Positions 1 through 8,317 of a stretch of DNA of 64,000 nucleotides are shown one piece after another. Numbering within the stretch: position 1 is the first letter of the stretch; every line of letters starts with the position of its first letter. A program made the position numbers and the translations under genes. The stretch lies in assembly GCA_963822295.1 (NCBI GenBank), contig CAWGHD010000002.1:496001-560000 (forward strand), in the 5' to 3' direction. Under the pieces are notes generated by a model that was given only the letters and a program-made list of their open reading frames with translations, was not told the DNA's origin and made no database searches. This DNA comes from VRUE01 sp963822295. Lineage in GTDB: Bacteria > Actinomycetota > Thermoleophilia > Solirubrobacterales > 70-9.

Positions 1-1
1 C

Positions 2-955
2 CAGAAGGAGGTGGACGCGACCTATCGCAACCCGCTCGCCCCTCTCACCAACCGCGCGATCGCCGGCCTCTACCCGACGGGCTCGATCTTCAAGATCATC
101 ACCGCGCTGGCGGCGCTGGAAAACGACCGGATCACCCCCGGCGAGGTCGTCGCCGACGGGGGCTCGATCACGGTCGGCGCGCAGCGCTTCCAGAACGCCG
201 GCGGCGTCGCCCTCGGGCCGGTCGAACTGGAGCGGGCGCTGCAGGTGTCCTCGGACGTCTACTTCTATCTGCTCGGCCTCGAGATGTGGAAGACCGGCGA
301 GCTTCAGGAGTGGGGGCACAGGCTGGGTATCGGACGGCCCAGCGGGGTCGACCTCCCAGGGGCCGCCGAAGGGCTGATGCCGAGCCAGAAATGGCGCAAC
401 GATCTCTACCGCGCCGGCGAAACCGAACGTCCGTGGTCGGCCGGCGACAACGTCCAGCTGGCCACAGGCCAGGGCGATCTCCAGACCAACCCGCTGCAGA
501 TGGCGCTCGCCTACGCCGCGCTCGGCAACGGCGGCAAGATCGTCACTCCGCACGTCGGGATGGAAGTCGATGACGCCGCCGGCCGGGTGATCCGCGAATT
601 CAACCCGCCGCCGCAGCGCCGCATCCACATCGACCCCGGCTACCGCGACGGCATCCTCGACGGCCTGCACGCCGCCGCGCAGGCCGGCGAAGGCACCTCC
701 TACGAAGTCTTCGGCGGCTTCCCGGTCGACATCGCGGGCAAGACCGGCACCGCCCAGCGGCCGCCCTACGAAGACCAGTCCTGGTACGCGGCGCTCGCCC
801 CGTACCCGAGCCCGGAGATCGTCACCGTGGTCACCTTCGAGGAAGGCGGCTTCGGCGCCGACACCGCGGCGCCGGCGACGCTGCAGATCCTCGAGGCCTA
901 CTTCGACAAGCAGGCCGCCGCCGCCCAGGGCCCGAACGGGGGCAGCCCCGGATGA
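2..955 (+). CDS. mrdA: Penicillin-binding protein 2, transpeptidase domain (5' end outside window)
   Basis: C-terminal part of a class B penicillin-binding protein that cross-links peptidoglycan during cell elongation, acting outside the membrane with RodA. The frame is open from base 2, so the gene begins upstream; a GTG at 11 is internal. The active-site SxxK motif (S-I-F-K) lies about 25 residues after that GTG. It is followed by S-S-D in 'QVSSDVYF' and by K-T-G-T-A near residue 245, the three motifs of the penicilloyl-serine transferase fold. The stop overlaps the start of rodA (ATGA at 952-955), which pairs the transpeptidase with its SEDS glycosyltransferase and favours PBP2 over FtsI. 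The N-terminal membrane anchor and dimerisation domain are not in the window. Confidence 0.93.
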   Translation, partial: QKEVDATYRNPLAPLTNRAIAGLYPTGSIFKIITALAALENDRITPGEVVADGGSITVGAQRFQNAGGVALGPVELERALQVSSDVYFYLLGLEMWKTGELQEWGHRLGIGRPSGVDLPGAAEGLMPSQKWRNDLYRAGETERPWSAGDNVQLATGQGDLQTNPLQMALAYAALGNGGKIVTPHVGMEVDDAAGRVIREFNPPPQRRIHIDPGYRDGILDGLHAAAQAGEGTSYEVFGGFPVDIAGKTGTAQRPPYEDQSWYAALAPYPSPEIVTVVTFEEGGFGADTAAPATLQILEAYFDKQAAAAQGPNGGSPG

Positions 956-2190
956 TGTACTCGAGGAAGAGGAGCCGCGAGCGGGCCGAGCCGTTCGCCT
1001 TCAGGCCCGGAATAGCAGAGCGGCTGAGCCTCCCGTACATGGACGGGGCGCTCGCATTCGCGACCGTCGCCCTCGGCCTGATCAGCATTCTGGTGCTCGG
1101 CCAGACGACGAAAAATGACGTCCCCGGGGACCCCGGCTACTACGCGGACCGCCAAACGATCTACGCTGTGCTTGGCATCGTCGGCATGTACGCCCTCGCC
1201 CGCGTCGACTACTCGCGATTTCGTGAGTTGCGGGTCGGCATTTACACATTCCTATGCGTGAGCATCTCTTTGGTCTTCGTTTTCGGCTTCGCGGCCCGTG
1301 GCTCGCGACGCGCATTCGACCTTCCGTTCTTCAGTTTCCAGCCATCGGAGCTCGGCAAGCTCCTGCTAGTTCTCGCGCTTGCCGGGTTCGTGATCGATGG
1401 CGCCAGGCGGGGCTCGGCGAGGCAGCGCACGGTGCGCTATCTCTGCCTCGGCCTCGCTCCGGCTGCGCTCGTCTTCCTGCAGCCGGACCTCGGCACCTCC
1501 CTGGTGTACGTGGCAATCACCCTCGCCGTGATGTTCGTGGGGGGCGTCCCCTGGACGCACTTCGCGGCTATCGGCGCGGCCATCGTCGCAGCGATTGCAC
1601 TGGTCCTCGTGGTGGCTCCCGCAGTCGGGACGCCGGTTCTCCACGGATATCAGCAGGAGAGGCTCACGTCTTTCCTCGATCCCAGTGCGGATCCAAGCGA
1701 CGCGGGCTACCAGCAGAATCAGGCCAAGACCGCCATCGGTGCCGGAGAGACGACCGGCCGGGGCGATCGGGCCACTCAAACGCGGCTGGACTTCGTTCCG
1801 GAGCGGCACACCGACTTCATCTTCGCGGTGATCGGCGAGCGCTACGGATTCATGGGAGCCGCACTCATCCTGTCCCTATACGCCCTGCTGATCTGGCGGG
1901 CGCTGCGGATAGTGACGCTGTCGAAGAACTCCTACGGAATGCTCGTGGCCGGCGGAATCGCCGCCATGATGCTGTTCCAGGTCTTCGTAAACGTGGGAAT
2001 GAACCTCGGGATCATGCCGATCACGGGGATCCCGTTGCCGTTGATGAGCTACGGGGGTTCCTCCGTGCTCGCGACGTTCCTGGCAATGGGAGTCCTGCAG
2101 AGCGTTCACATGCAAGCGCGCCTCAGCCAGAAGGGCAGTCTCGCCTGGAGTCCTCGTTTGAGGTCCGGCGACGCGTACCTACTGAACTGA
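952..2190 (+). CDS. rodA: RodA, SEDS peptidoglycan glycosyltransferase
   Basis: SEDS family membrane protein of 412 residues that polymerises lipid II into glycan strands for lateral wall growth. About ten hydrophobic segments are visible. Family signatures include 'FQPSELGKL' near residue 125, 'FLQPDLGTSLVY' near 175, and the C-terminal 'ITGIPLPLMSYGGSS' typical of RodA/FtsW. The ATG overlaps the end of the PBP2 gene by four bases, so the two are translationally coupled. Codon use is less GC-rich than in the neighbouring genes, with more AAA, TTT and ATT-type codons over about 1.1-2.2 kb. The RodA assignment over FtsW rests on the PBP2 neighbour. Confidence 0.95.
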   Translation: MMYSRKRSRERAEPFAFRPGIAERLSLPYMDGALAFATVALGLISILVLGQTTKNDVPGDPGYYADRQTIYAVLGIVGMYALARVDYSRFRELRVGIYTFLCVSISLVFVFGFAARGSRRAFDLPFFSFQPSELGKLLLVLALAGFVIDGARRGSARQRTVRYLCLGLAPAALVFLQPDLGTSLVYVAITLAVMFVGGVPWTHFAAIGAAIVAAIALVLVVAPAVGTPVLHGYQQERLTSFLDPSADPSDAGYQQNQAKTAIGAGETTGRGDRATQTRLDFVPERHTDFIFAVIGERYGFMGAALILSLYALLIWRALRIVTLSKNSYGMLVAGGIAAMMLFQVFVNVGMNLGIMPITGIPLPLMSYGGSSVLATFLAMGVLQSVHMQARLSQKGSLAWSPRLRSGDAYLLN

Positions 2191-2198
2191 GCTAACAA

Positions 2199-4034
2199 AT
2201 GAAAAAAACAATTCTGGTGTCCGCCGATCGCGGCGAGACACGGGTCGCCGTCCTCGAGTCGAAGACAAAAGGCGGCAACCGCGACGTGGCGGAGCTCTAC
2301 ATAGAGCGCCGCGGCCGGCGATCGATCGTCGGCAACATCTACAAGGGGAAGGTCGACAACGTCCTTCCCGGCATGGAGGCCGCCTTCGTCGACATCGGCC
2401 TCGAGCGCAACGGCTTCCTCCACGTCGACGAGATCGTGCTCCCCGACGGCCAGCAGGCGCCGAAGCGCGGCCGCGGCAGCGGCAAACGCATCGACGAGCT
2501 GATCAAGTCGGGCCAGGAGATCATCGTCCAGGTGGTCAAGGACCCGCTCAAGTCGAAGGGCGCCCGGCTCTCGATGAACGTCTCGATCGCCGGCCGCTAC
2601 CTCGTCTACGCGGCCCAGGGCAGCGGCGTCGGCGTCAGCCGGCGGCTCTCGGAATCCGAGCGCGACCGGCTGCGCAAGATGGTCGACAACACCTACAAGG
2701 GTCCCGGCGGGCTGATCGTGCGGACCGCCGCCCACGGGGCGAAAAAATCCGACTTCGTGCGGGAGATCGGCTACCTGCACAAGCTCAACGACGTGCTCGA
2801 GCGGCGGGCCGAGGGGACGGTCGCGCCGGACCTGATCTTCCAGGAGGCCGACCTCCCGGTCCGCGTCCTGCGCGACGTCTTCCTCAGCGACTTCGAGACC
2901 GCGATCATCGACTCCGAGAAGCAGTTCGAACGGGTGACCAGCTTCTTCCAGCGCACGGCGCCGGAGCTGGTCGGCGGCGTCGAGCTCTACAAGGGCAAAA
3001 AGCGGCTGTTCGAAAAGTGGGGGATCGACAAGGAGATCGAGTCCACCCTCAACCGCCGCGTCGACCTGCCCTCGGGCGGCTACCTGATCATCGACTACAC
3101 CGAGGCGCTGACCGTGATCGACGTCAACAGCGGCAGCTTCACCGGCCGTGGCAAAGGCGGCCTCGAGGAGACGATCACCCGGGTCAACACCGAGGCGGCC
3201 GATGAGGCCGTGCGCCAGCTGCGGCTGCGCGACATCGGCGGGATCATCGTCATCGACTTCATCGACATGGCGCGCGCCCGCAATCGCGACAAAGTGCTGA
3301 AAACGCTGCGCAAAGCGCTCGACGCCGACAAGTCGAAGAGCTACGTGGTCGAGGTCTCGCCGCTCGGCCTGGTCGAGATGACCCGCCAGAACATCACCGA
3401 CGGCGTGCGCGAGATCCTCACCGCGCCCTGCCCGACCTGCGAGGGCGAGGGCGTCGTGCTCTCGGCCGAGACGGTGGCGCTCGAAGGCCTGCGCACACTG
3501 CGCGAAGCGGTCGTCGACTCCGACGCCGAGGCTTTCCTGGTCCGGGTCAACCCGAAGGTCGCCGCCGAGCTGATCGACCCCGACAGCGGCCTCGCCGAGC
3601 TCGAGGGGGAAACCGGCAAGCAGTTCCACTTCGAGGGCGGCGACGCGCTCTCGATCGAGACCTTCGACGTGGTCGAATCCGGCAGCCGCGAGGAGATCGA
3701 GGCCCGGGCGCTGCCGTTCAAGGTCGGCGAGGAGGTCCTGGTCAAGATCGAGGAGCCGCACATGTACAACGCGGACGATGCCGTCGCCCGCGTCGACTCC
3801 TACATCGTCAGCGTCAGCGGCGGCGGCCGCTTCGTCGGCGAGCGCAAGCTGGTGCGGATCGAGGAGGTCGCGCGTGCCGCCGCGGTCGCCTCTCTGCTCG
3901 GCGGCGAGCCCGACAACGGTGCAAACGGCGACAGCGGCGAGGGCAAGCTAGAATCCGCCGCCTCGCGCGGTTCCCGGCGCGGTCGCAGTGGCGGTCGCGC
4001 TCGGTCGGGCTCAACCCAGAGCAAGGACGAATGA
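2199..4034 (+). CDS. rne: Ribonuclease E/G family endoribonuclease
   Basis: Endoribonuclease of the RNase E/G family (611 residues) for mRNA decay and rRNA/tRNA processing. An S1 RNA-binding domain lies near residues 35-120 ('GNIYKGKVDNVLPGMEAAFVD'). The catalytic core carries the metal-binding aspartates in 'IDVNSGSFTG' (near 306) and 'IVIDFIDM' (near 350). The zinc-link cysteines C-P-T-C follow near 410. After the core comes a TRAM-like stretch and a short Ser/Arg-rich tail. It lacks the long C-terminal scaffold of enterobacterial RNase E, so RNase G is an equally good name. The start 'ATGAAAAAAACAATT' is unusually AT-rich for this genome. It precedes rplU with a four-base overlap, the common rne-rplU-rpmA order. 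Confidence 0.93.
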   Translation: MKKTILVSADRGETRVAVLESKTKGGNRDVAELYIERRGRRSIVGNIYKGKVDNVLPGMEAAFVDIGLERNGFLHVDEIVLPDGQQAPKRGRGSGKRIDELIKSGQEIIVQVVKDPLKSKGARLSMNVSIAGRYLVYAAQGSGVGVSRRLSESERDRLRKMVDNTYKGPGGLIVRTAAHGAKKSDFVREIGYLHKLNDVLERRAEGTVAPDLIFQEADLPVRVLRDVFLSDFETAIIDSEKQFERVTSFFQRTAPELVGGVELYKGKKRLFEKWGIDKEIESTLNRRVDLPSGGYLIIDYTEALTVIDVNSGSFTGRGKGGLEETITRVNTEAADEAVRQLRLRDIGGIIVIDFIDMARARNRDKVLKTLRKALDADKSKSYVVEVSPLGLVEMTRQNITDGVREILTAPCPTCEGEGVVLSAETVALEGLRTLREAVVDSDAEAFLVRVNPKVAAELIDPDSGLAELEGETGKQFHFEGGDALSIETFDVVESGSREEIEARALPFKVGEEVLVKIEEPHMYNADDAVARVDSYIVSVSGGGRFVGERKLVRIEEVARAAAVASLLGGEPDNGANGDSGEGKLESAASRGSRRGRSGGRARSGSTQSKDE

Positions 4035-4402
4035 GCATGTACGCAGTCATAGAGAGCGGTGGCAAGCAGTACAAGGTCGAGAAGGGCACGGCCCTCGTCG
4101 TCGATCGCCTCGATGCCAAGGAGGGCGACAAGGTCGCCCTGCGCGCGGTCATGTTCCGCGACACGGAGGTCGTCGCCGAGCCCAAGGAGCTGGAGAAGGT
4201 GAAGGTCGAGGCGACCGTCGCCGAGCACCTGCGCGGGCCGAAGATCAAAGTCTTCAAATACAAGCCGAAGAAGGGCTACCGCCGGCGCGCCGGCCATCGC
4301 TCGGAGCTGACCCGGCTCGAGGTCACCGAGCTGAAGCTCGGCGGCACGGCGAAAAAAGCCAAAAAAGCGGCTGCGAAAAAGGAGGCCGGAGATGGCTCAT
4401 AA
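4031..4402 (+). CDS. rplU: 50S ribosomal protein L21
   Basis: Ribosomal protein L21 (123 residues), a 23S rRNA-binding protein of the large subunit. The N-terminus 'MYAVIESGGKQYKV' and the motif 'IKVFKYKPKKGYRRRAGHR' are diagnostic. The ATG at 4031 overlaps the rne stop (ATGA); a second ATG at 4037 would give the more usual N-terminus. A short Lys/Ala-rich tail follows the conserved domain. It overlaps rpmA by 11 bases, so rne, rplU and rpmA form one operon. Confidence 0.97.
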   Translation: MSMYAVIESGGKQYKVEKGTALVVDRLDAKEGDKVALRAVMFRDTEVVAEPKELEKVKVEATVAEHLRGPKIKVFKYKPKKGYRRRAGHRSELTRLEVTELKLGGTAKKAKKAAAKKEAGDGS

Positions 4403-4643
4403 GAAAGGCCTCGGCTCCAGCCGCAACGGCCGCGAATCCAACCCCAACATGCTCGGGGTCAAGGTCTTCGCCGGGCAGAAGGTGACCGGCGGCGAGATCA
4501 TCGTCCGCCAGCGCGGCACCCGCTTCTGGCCGGGCGAGGGCACCGGCCTCGGCCGCGACCACACGATCTTCGCCACGGCCGAGGGGACCGTCGAGTTCAA
4601 GCAGGCGCGTCGGGGCCGCACGATTAGCGTCGTTCAGGACTAG
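4392..4643 (+). CDS. rpmA: 50S ribosomal protein L27
   Basis: Ribosomal protein L27 (83 residues), whose N-terminal tail reaches toward the peptidyl-transferase centre. The sequence begins 'MAHKKGLGSSRNGRESNP' and contains 'LGVKVFAGQKVTGGEI' and 'RQRGTRFWPGEGTGLGRDHT', the classical L27 signature. Full length. It starts inside the last codons of rplU. A large hairpin element follows 11 bases after the stop, probably ending or insulating this transcript before obgE. Confidence 0.98.
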   Translation: MAHKKGLGSSRNGRESNPNMLGVKVFAGQKVTGGEIIVRQRGTRFWPGEGTGLGRDHTIFATAEGTVEFKQARRGRTISVVQD

Positions 4644-4654
4644 GGGCTCACAGG

Positions 4655-4766
4655 GAAGGGGTCGGGCACCCCTCCTCTCTCAACTTTTTCGTGAATCGGA
4701 ATCGGCCGTCCGAGTTTGGCCGCGCCGAAAAAGTACAAGCCGTTCGGAGGGGTGCCCGACCCCTTC
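4655..4766. repeat. Palindromic element family 1, copy A
   Basis: Nested hairpin between rpmA and obgE. The outer arms 4655-4675 and 4746-4766 are a perfect 21-bp inverted repeat. Inside them is a core shared with 34021-34082: CTCAACTTTTTCG (4679-4691) and CGAAAAAGTACAAGCC (4726-4741), whose ACTTTTTCG/CGAAAAAGT parts also pair. A third small stem (CGGCC/GGCCG) lies in the middle. The outer arms have no similarity to those of the other copy. It may act as a bidirectional terminator. Confidence 0.85.
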
Positions 4767-4823
4767 ACTTGAGGCGCCCGTCCGGGACGACTGGCGTGCG
4801 AGCGGCACTACTCTCTCTCAGCG

Positions 4824-6116
4824 ATGTATGACCGAGCAAAGATATTTGTCGAAGGCGGGGCGGGTGGCAATGGCTCCGTGAGCTTCCGCCGTGAGGCGCA
4901 TGTGCCTCGGGGTGGGCCCGATGGGGGCGACGGCGGGCATGGGGGCAATGTGGTCCTTGTCTGCGACCCGTCGCGGCGCGATTTGGGGGCGCTGACGGGG
5001 AGCAAGCACTTTCGCGCCGAAAAGGGGCACCACGGGGAGGGGTCCAACCGGCAGGGAGCGCGGGGGGAGGACCGGGTGATCCTGGTGCCGCCGGGGACCC
5101 AGGGGGAGACGGCGGACGGGACCTCCCTCGACCTGGTCGGCGCGGGCCAGCGCGCGGTCGTCGCCCACGGCGGCCGCGGCGGGCACGGCAACAAGCGCTT
5201 CGCCAACTCGACCCGGCAGTCGCCGCGCTTCGCCGAGAAGGGGACGGGGGGCGAGCAGGGCTGGATCGAGCTGCGCCTCAAGCTGCTCGCCGACGCCGGC
5301 CTGATCGGCCTGCCCAACGCCGGCAAGTCCTCGCTGCTCGGCCGGCTGACCCGGGCGACGCCGAAGGTCGCCGACTACCCGTTCACGACGATCTCGCCGG
5401 CGCTCGGCGTGGTCGAAAGCGAGGACCGCCAGCTCGTGCTCGCCGACATCCCGGGGCTGATCGAGGGGGCCGCCGAGGGCGCGGGCCTCGGGCACGAGTT
5501 CCTCGCCCACGTCGAGCGCTGCGGGATGCTCATCCACCTCGTCGACCTCTCGCCGGCGGAGGGCGAGCCGGTCGCCAACCACGCCGCCGTCAGGGCCGAG
5601 CTCTCCTCATACGGAGCCGGGTTGGATCGGTTGCCGGAGCTGGTCGTGCTCTCGAAGAGCGACCTGCTTCCTCCCGACGACGTCGGCATGGCGATCAAAG
5701 ACTGGCGAACGCGGCTCGGCGACAGCGCCCTCAACGTGCTCGCGGTCTCCTCGGCCACGGGCCAGGGGCTGGACGAGCTGCGCCAGGCGATCCTCGCGGA
5801 GCTGCCCGCGACCCCCACCGCCCCCGCGACCGGCTGCCAGGTGCCGGCCGCCGAGTTCGAGGCCGAGCACCGCGTCTACAGGCCGGTGGGCGAGGGCGGC
5901 TACACGGTCGAGCGCGAGGACGACGGCGGCTTCCGCATCCTCGGCCGCGGCGTCGAGCTGCTCTTCGAGCGCCACGACCTCTCCAACGAAGAATCGCTCT
6001 CCTATCTGGAGAGCCGGCTCAACGAGATCGGCGTGATCGCCGCGCTGCGGGCGGCCGGCTTCGAAGCCGGCGACGACGTCCGCGTCGGCGAGCACGTCTT
6101 CGAGCTCCACCCCTGA
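4824..6116 (+). CDS. obgE: GTPase Obg
   Basis: Obg/CgtA GTPase (430 residues), a 50S assembly and stress-linked GTPase. The glycine-rich Obg fold covers about residues 1-158 ('FVEGGAGGNGSVSFRREAHV'). The G domain has Walker A 'GLPNAGKSS' (near 160), switch I 'DYPFTTI', G3 'DIPGLIEGA', and 'SKSD'. The C-terminal OCT domain covers roughly 345-430. A TANNNT hexamer (TACTCT, 4809-4814) lies nine bases before the ATG and no Shine-Dalgarno is evident, which suggests a leaderless transcript. It follows rplU-rpmA in the common bacterial order, separated by the hairpin element. Confidence 0.97.
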   Translation: MYDRAKIFVEGGAGGNGSVSFRREAHVPRGGPDGGDGGHGGNVVLVCDPSRRDLGALTGSKHFRAEKGHHGEGSNRQGARGEDRVILVPPGTQGETADGTSLDLVGAGQRAVVAHGGRGGHGNKRFANSTRQSPRFAEKGTGGEQGWIELRLKLLADAGLIGLPNAGKSSLLGRLTRATPKVADYPFTTISPALGVVESEDRQLVLADIPGLIEGAAEGAGLGHEFLAHVERCGMLIHLVDLSPAEGEPVANHAAVRAELSSYGAGLDRLPELVVLSKSDLLPPDDVGMAIKDWRTRLGDSALNVLAVSSATGQGLDELRQAILAELPATPTAPATGCQVPAAEFEAEHRVYRPVGEGGYTVEREDDGGFRILGRGVELLFERHDLSNEESLSYLESRLNEIGVIAALRAAGFEAGDDVRVGEHVFELHP

Positions 6117-6135
6117 GCGCCGGGGGCCAGGCGGC

Positions 6136-6990
6136 TCAGCCGCGCAGGAACTCGATCAGCAGCTTCCCGATCCGCTCGGGCTCGTCGTGCTGGACCCAGT
6201 GGGAGACGCCGGGGAGGATCTCCACCCGCTCGAGCCCGGGGACCTCGGAGTTCTCGCAGCGGGCCAGCTCGGGCAGCCCGTATTTGTCGTTCTCGCCCCA
6301 GATCACCATCGTCGGGGCTTCGACCGGCGGGTTGGCCTGCGCCTTGGTGTCGCGCCGGAAGTGCCGGAAGGCGGCGCGGTAGTAGTCGACCTGCGCGGTG
6401 ATCGCGCCGGGACGCGACCAGGCCTCGATGTAGCGCCGCATGTCGCCGGCGTCGAAGGCGCCGGGGCGGGCGTCGTTTTCGAAGGGGTCGCGGAGCAGGC
6501 GCCAGTTGCGGGCCCGCATCAACGCCTCCGGCAGGCGGGGGACCTGGAAGAAGAACACGTACCAGGACCTGAGCAGCTGGCGAGGGCGCCGCAGGGCGGC
6601 GACGGCCTCGAGTGGATGGCCGGCGTCGAGGACGACCAGCCGCTCGACGACCTCCGGATGGTCCATCGCCGTGTACCAGGAGACGATCGAGCCCCAGTCG
6701 TGGCCGACGACGTGCGCCCTCTCGGCGCCGAGGTGGCGGATCAGCGCGGCGACGTCGCCGGAGAGGTGGGCGCGTTCGTAATTGCGCCACCCCCTCGGCT
6801 TCTCGGAGAGGTTGTAGCCGCGCATGTCGGGGGCGACGACCCGGAAGCCCGCCTCGGCCAGCATCGGGATCTGGCGCTCCCAGCCGAACCACGCCTCGGG
6901 GAAGCCGTGGAGGAGCACGACCAGCGGTCCCTCGCCGGCTTCCACGTAGTGGAGACGGACCCCGTTTACCTCCGCTTGCTCGTGCTTCAC
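6136..6990 (-). CDS. Alpha/beta hydrolase, epoxide hydrolase-like
   Basis: Soluble alpha/beta hydrolase (284 residues) of the epoxide hydrolase / haloalkane dehalogenase group. The oxyanion motif 'HGFPE' lies near residue 29. The nucleophile elbow is 'GHDWGS' near 97 with Asp as nucleophile, as in epoxide hydrolases rather than Ser esterases. The C-terminal His is in 'GVSHWVQHDEPE'. The substrate cannot be read from sequence. It is the second gene of a minus-strand pair, 10 bases after the FAD oxidoreductase, and converges on obgE with a gap of 19 bases. Confidence 0.88.
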   Translation of the reverse strand: MKHEQAEVNGVRLHYVEAGEGPLVVLLHGFPEAWFGWERQIPMLAEAGFRVVAPDMRGYNLSEKPRGWRNYERAHLSGDVAALIRHLGAERAHVVGHDWGSIVSWYTAMDHPEVVERLVVLDAGHPLEAVAALRRPRQLLRSWYVFFFQVPRLPEALMRARNWRLLRDPFENDARPGAFDAGDMRRYIEAWSRPGAITAQVDYYRAAFRHFRRDTKAQANPPVEAPTMVIWGENDKYGLPELARCENSEVPGLERVEILPGVSHWVQHDEPERIGKLLIEFLRG

Positions 6991-7000
6991 GGCAGAGCCG

Positions 7001-8275
7001 TCAGGCGGTCGCCTGGGTCCTCAGCCCGGTGGGCCTGCGGTCGCGGCTCAGGTTGGCCCGCAAGACCAGCGCGAACGTGCTCGGCGTGAGCAGTTCGCGC
7101 GGCGTGATCCAGCGCTCGCCGAAGAGGGCGAAGCGCCCGGCCAGCTCGTCGTCCCTCGCGGCCGCCCGGAAGAAGAGCCGCTCCATCGGGTTGAACCTGT
7201 GCCCGGTCGAGTAGGCGTTGCAGACCCTGTCGTGCGCGGTCAGCGCCCGCCGGTGCCTGCGCGCGTAGCGCTTCAGGGCGCGGTCGAGCTCCGCCTGGTC
7301 CCGGAGGACCGAGCCGGCCTCCTCGGCCAGCCACTCCGCCGACTGGAAGGCCCAGCCGATGCCGACGCCCCAGAGCGGGTCGGCGGCGAGCGCGGCGTCG
7401 CCGACCAGGGCGAAACCGTCGCCCGCCGGCCTTCGCCGTTCGTTGGGAGCGTCCAGCTTTCCGAGCACCTTCGAGACCCGCTTCTCGGGGTCGACGCGCG
7501 GGCTGTCCGGCACCCGCTCGAACATCCGGGCCATCGCCGCCTCCGGGTCCGCCTTGAACTCCGGAATGCGGTCCTTGTGAGGGACGCAGGCGAGCATCGT
7601 CAGGCCGCCGTCGGTCGGGAAGGCGTACGCCATGTCGGGGTCGAGGAACCAGAGCTGCGGGCTGCTGCCGACCACCAGCGGCGTGTCGCGGTAGTAGGCC
7701 ATGTAGACGAAGCGGTTGTTCTTCCTGACCCTGGTCCTCTGCCCGGCGAGCTTCGCGACCCCGGAGCTGCGGCCGTCGGCGCCGACGACGAGCCGGGCGC
7801 GCAGCTCGCGCTCGTTGCCGCCCTGCGTGCGCGCCACGACCCCTGCGACCCGCTTGCCGTCGCGCAGCAGCGAGGTCGCGGTGTGGCCGGTCAGCAGCTC
7901 GACCCCCTCCGTGCCGGCGGCCATCCGGCGCAGGATCGGGTCGAGCGTCTGCCGCCTGATGTTGAGGCCCGGCCCGTAGCCGTCGACCTTCTCCGTGTAG
8001 GCGCTGGACGGCGAGACCCAGCCGTAGCGGGACCAGATGTTGACGCCGCTCTCCTGGGCGCCCGCCTCGAGCAGGTCGTCCCAGATCCCCAGCCGTCGGA
8101 TCGTCTGCGAGCCGCTCGCCTGGAAGACGTGCGTGCACATCACCTTGTATGAGTCGGCTGCGCTGTGGCTCTCGAGCAGCGCGACGCGCGCGCCCTGTCT
8201 GCCGAGGAACGTCGCGGCGGTGCATCCCGCGATGCTGCCGCCGACTATCGCAACGTCGTATTCCGGATCGGCCAT
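7001..8275 (-). CDS. FAD-dependent oxidoreductase (geranylgeranyl reductase / monooxygenase type)
   Basis: Flavoprotein of 424 residues. The dinucleotide-binding motif 'VAIVGGSIAGCTAATFLGRQG' is at the N-terminus, a 'GADGRSS' motif lies mid-protein, and the FAD-contacting 'GDAALAADPLWGVGIG' lies near residue 300. These features place it among p-hydroxybenzoate hydroxylase-like monooxygenases and geranylgeranyl reductase-type proteins. The substrate is unknown. The ATG at 8275 was chosen because the Rossmann motif starts within ten residues; the longer open frame upstream is antisense to proB. It diverges from proB with a gap of 42 bases and is followed by the hydrolase gene, with which it probably forms an operon. 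Confidence 0.85.
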   Translation of the reverse strand: MADPEYDVAIVGGSIAGCTAATFLGRQGARVALLESHSAADSYKVMCTHVFQASGSQTIRRLGIWDDLLEAGAQESGVNIWSRYGWVSPSSAYTEKVDGYGPGLNIRRQTLDPILRRMAAGTEGVELLTGHTATSLLRDGKRVAGVVARTQGGNERELRARLVVGADGRSSGVAKLAGQRTRVRKNNRFVYMAYYRDTPLVVGSSPQLWFLDPDMAYAFPTDGGLTMLACVPHKDRIPEFKADPEAAMARMFERVPDSPRVDPEKRVSKVLGKLDAPNERRRPAGDGFALVGDAALAADPLWGVGIGWAFQSAEWLAEEAGSVLRDQAELDRALKRYARRHRRALTAHDRVCNAYSTGHRFNPMERLFFRAAARDDELAGRFALFGERWITPRELLTPSTFALVLRANLSRDRRPTGLRTQATA

Positions 8276-8301
8276 CGTCCTGGCGGAAAGGCTACTCGGC
8301 C

Positions 8302-8307
8302 TAGACT
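8302..8307 (+). promoter_or_regulatory. -10 hexamer of proB (leaderless type)
   Basis: TAGACT ten bases before the proB ATG, with no Shine-Dalgarno between them. The same TANNNT arrangement precedes many genes in this window, so transcription probably starts at or next to the start codon. No clear -35 box is seen. Confidence 0.5.
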
Positions 8308-8317
8308 TGGCCCGGCC

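Noticed and set aside
2106..3761. 551-residue open frame on the minus strand opposite rne
   Set aside because: Its composition is that of a mirror of a GC-rich gene (runs of Asp, Leu, Val, Gly), with no motif, and the plus-strand gene is clearly RNase E/G.
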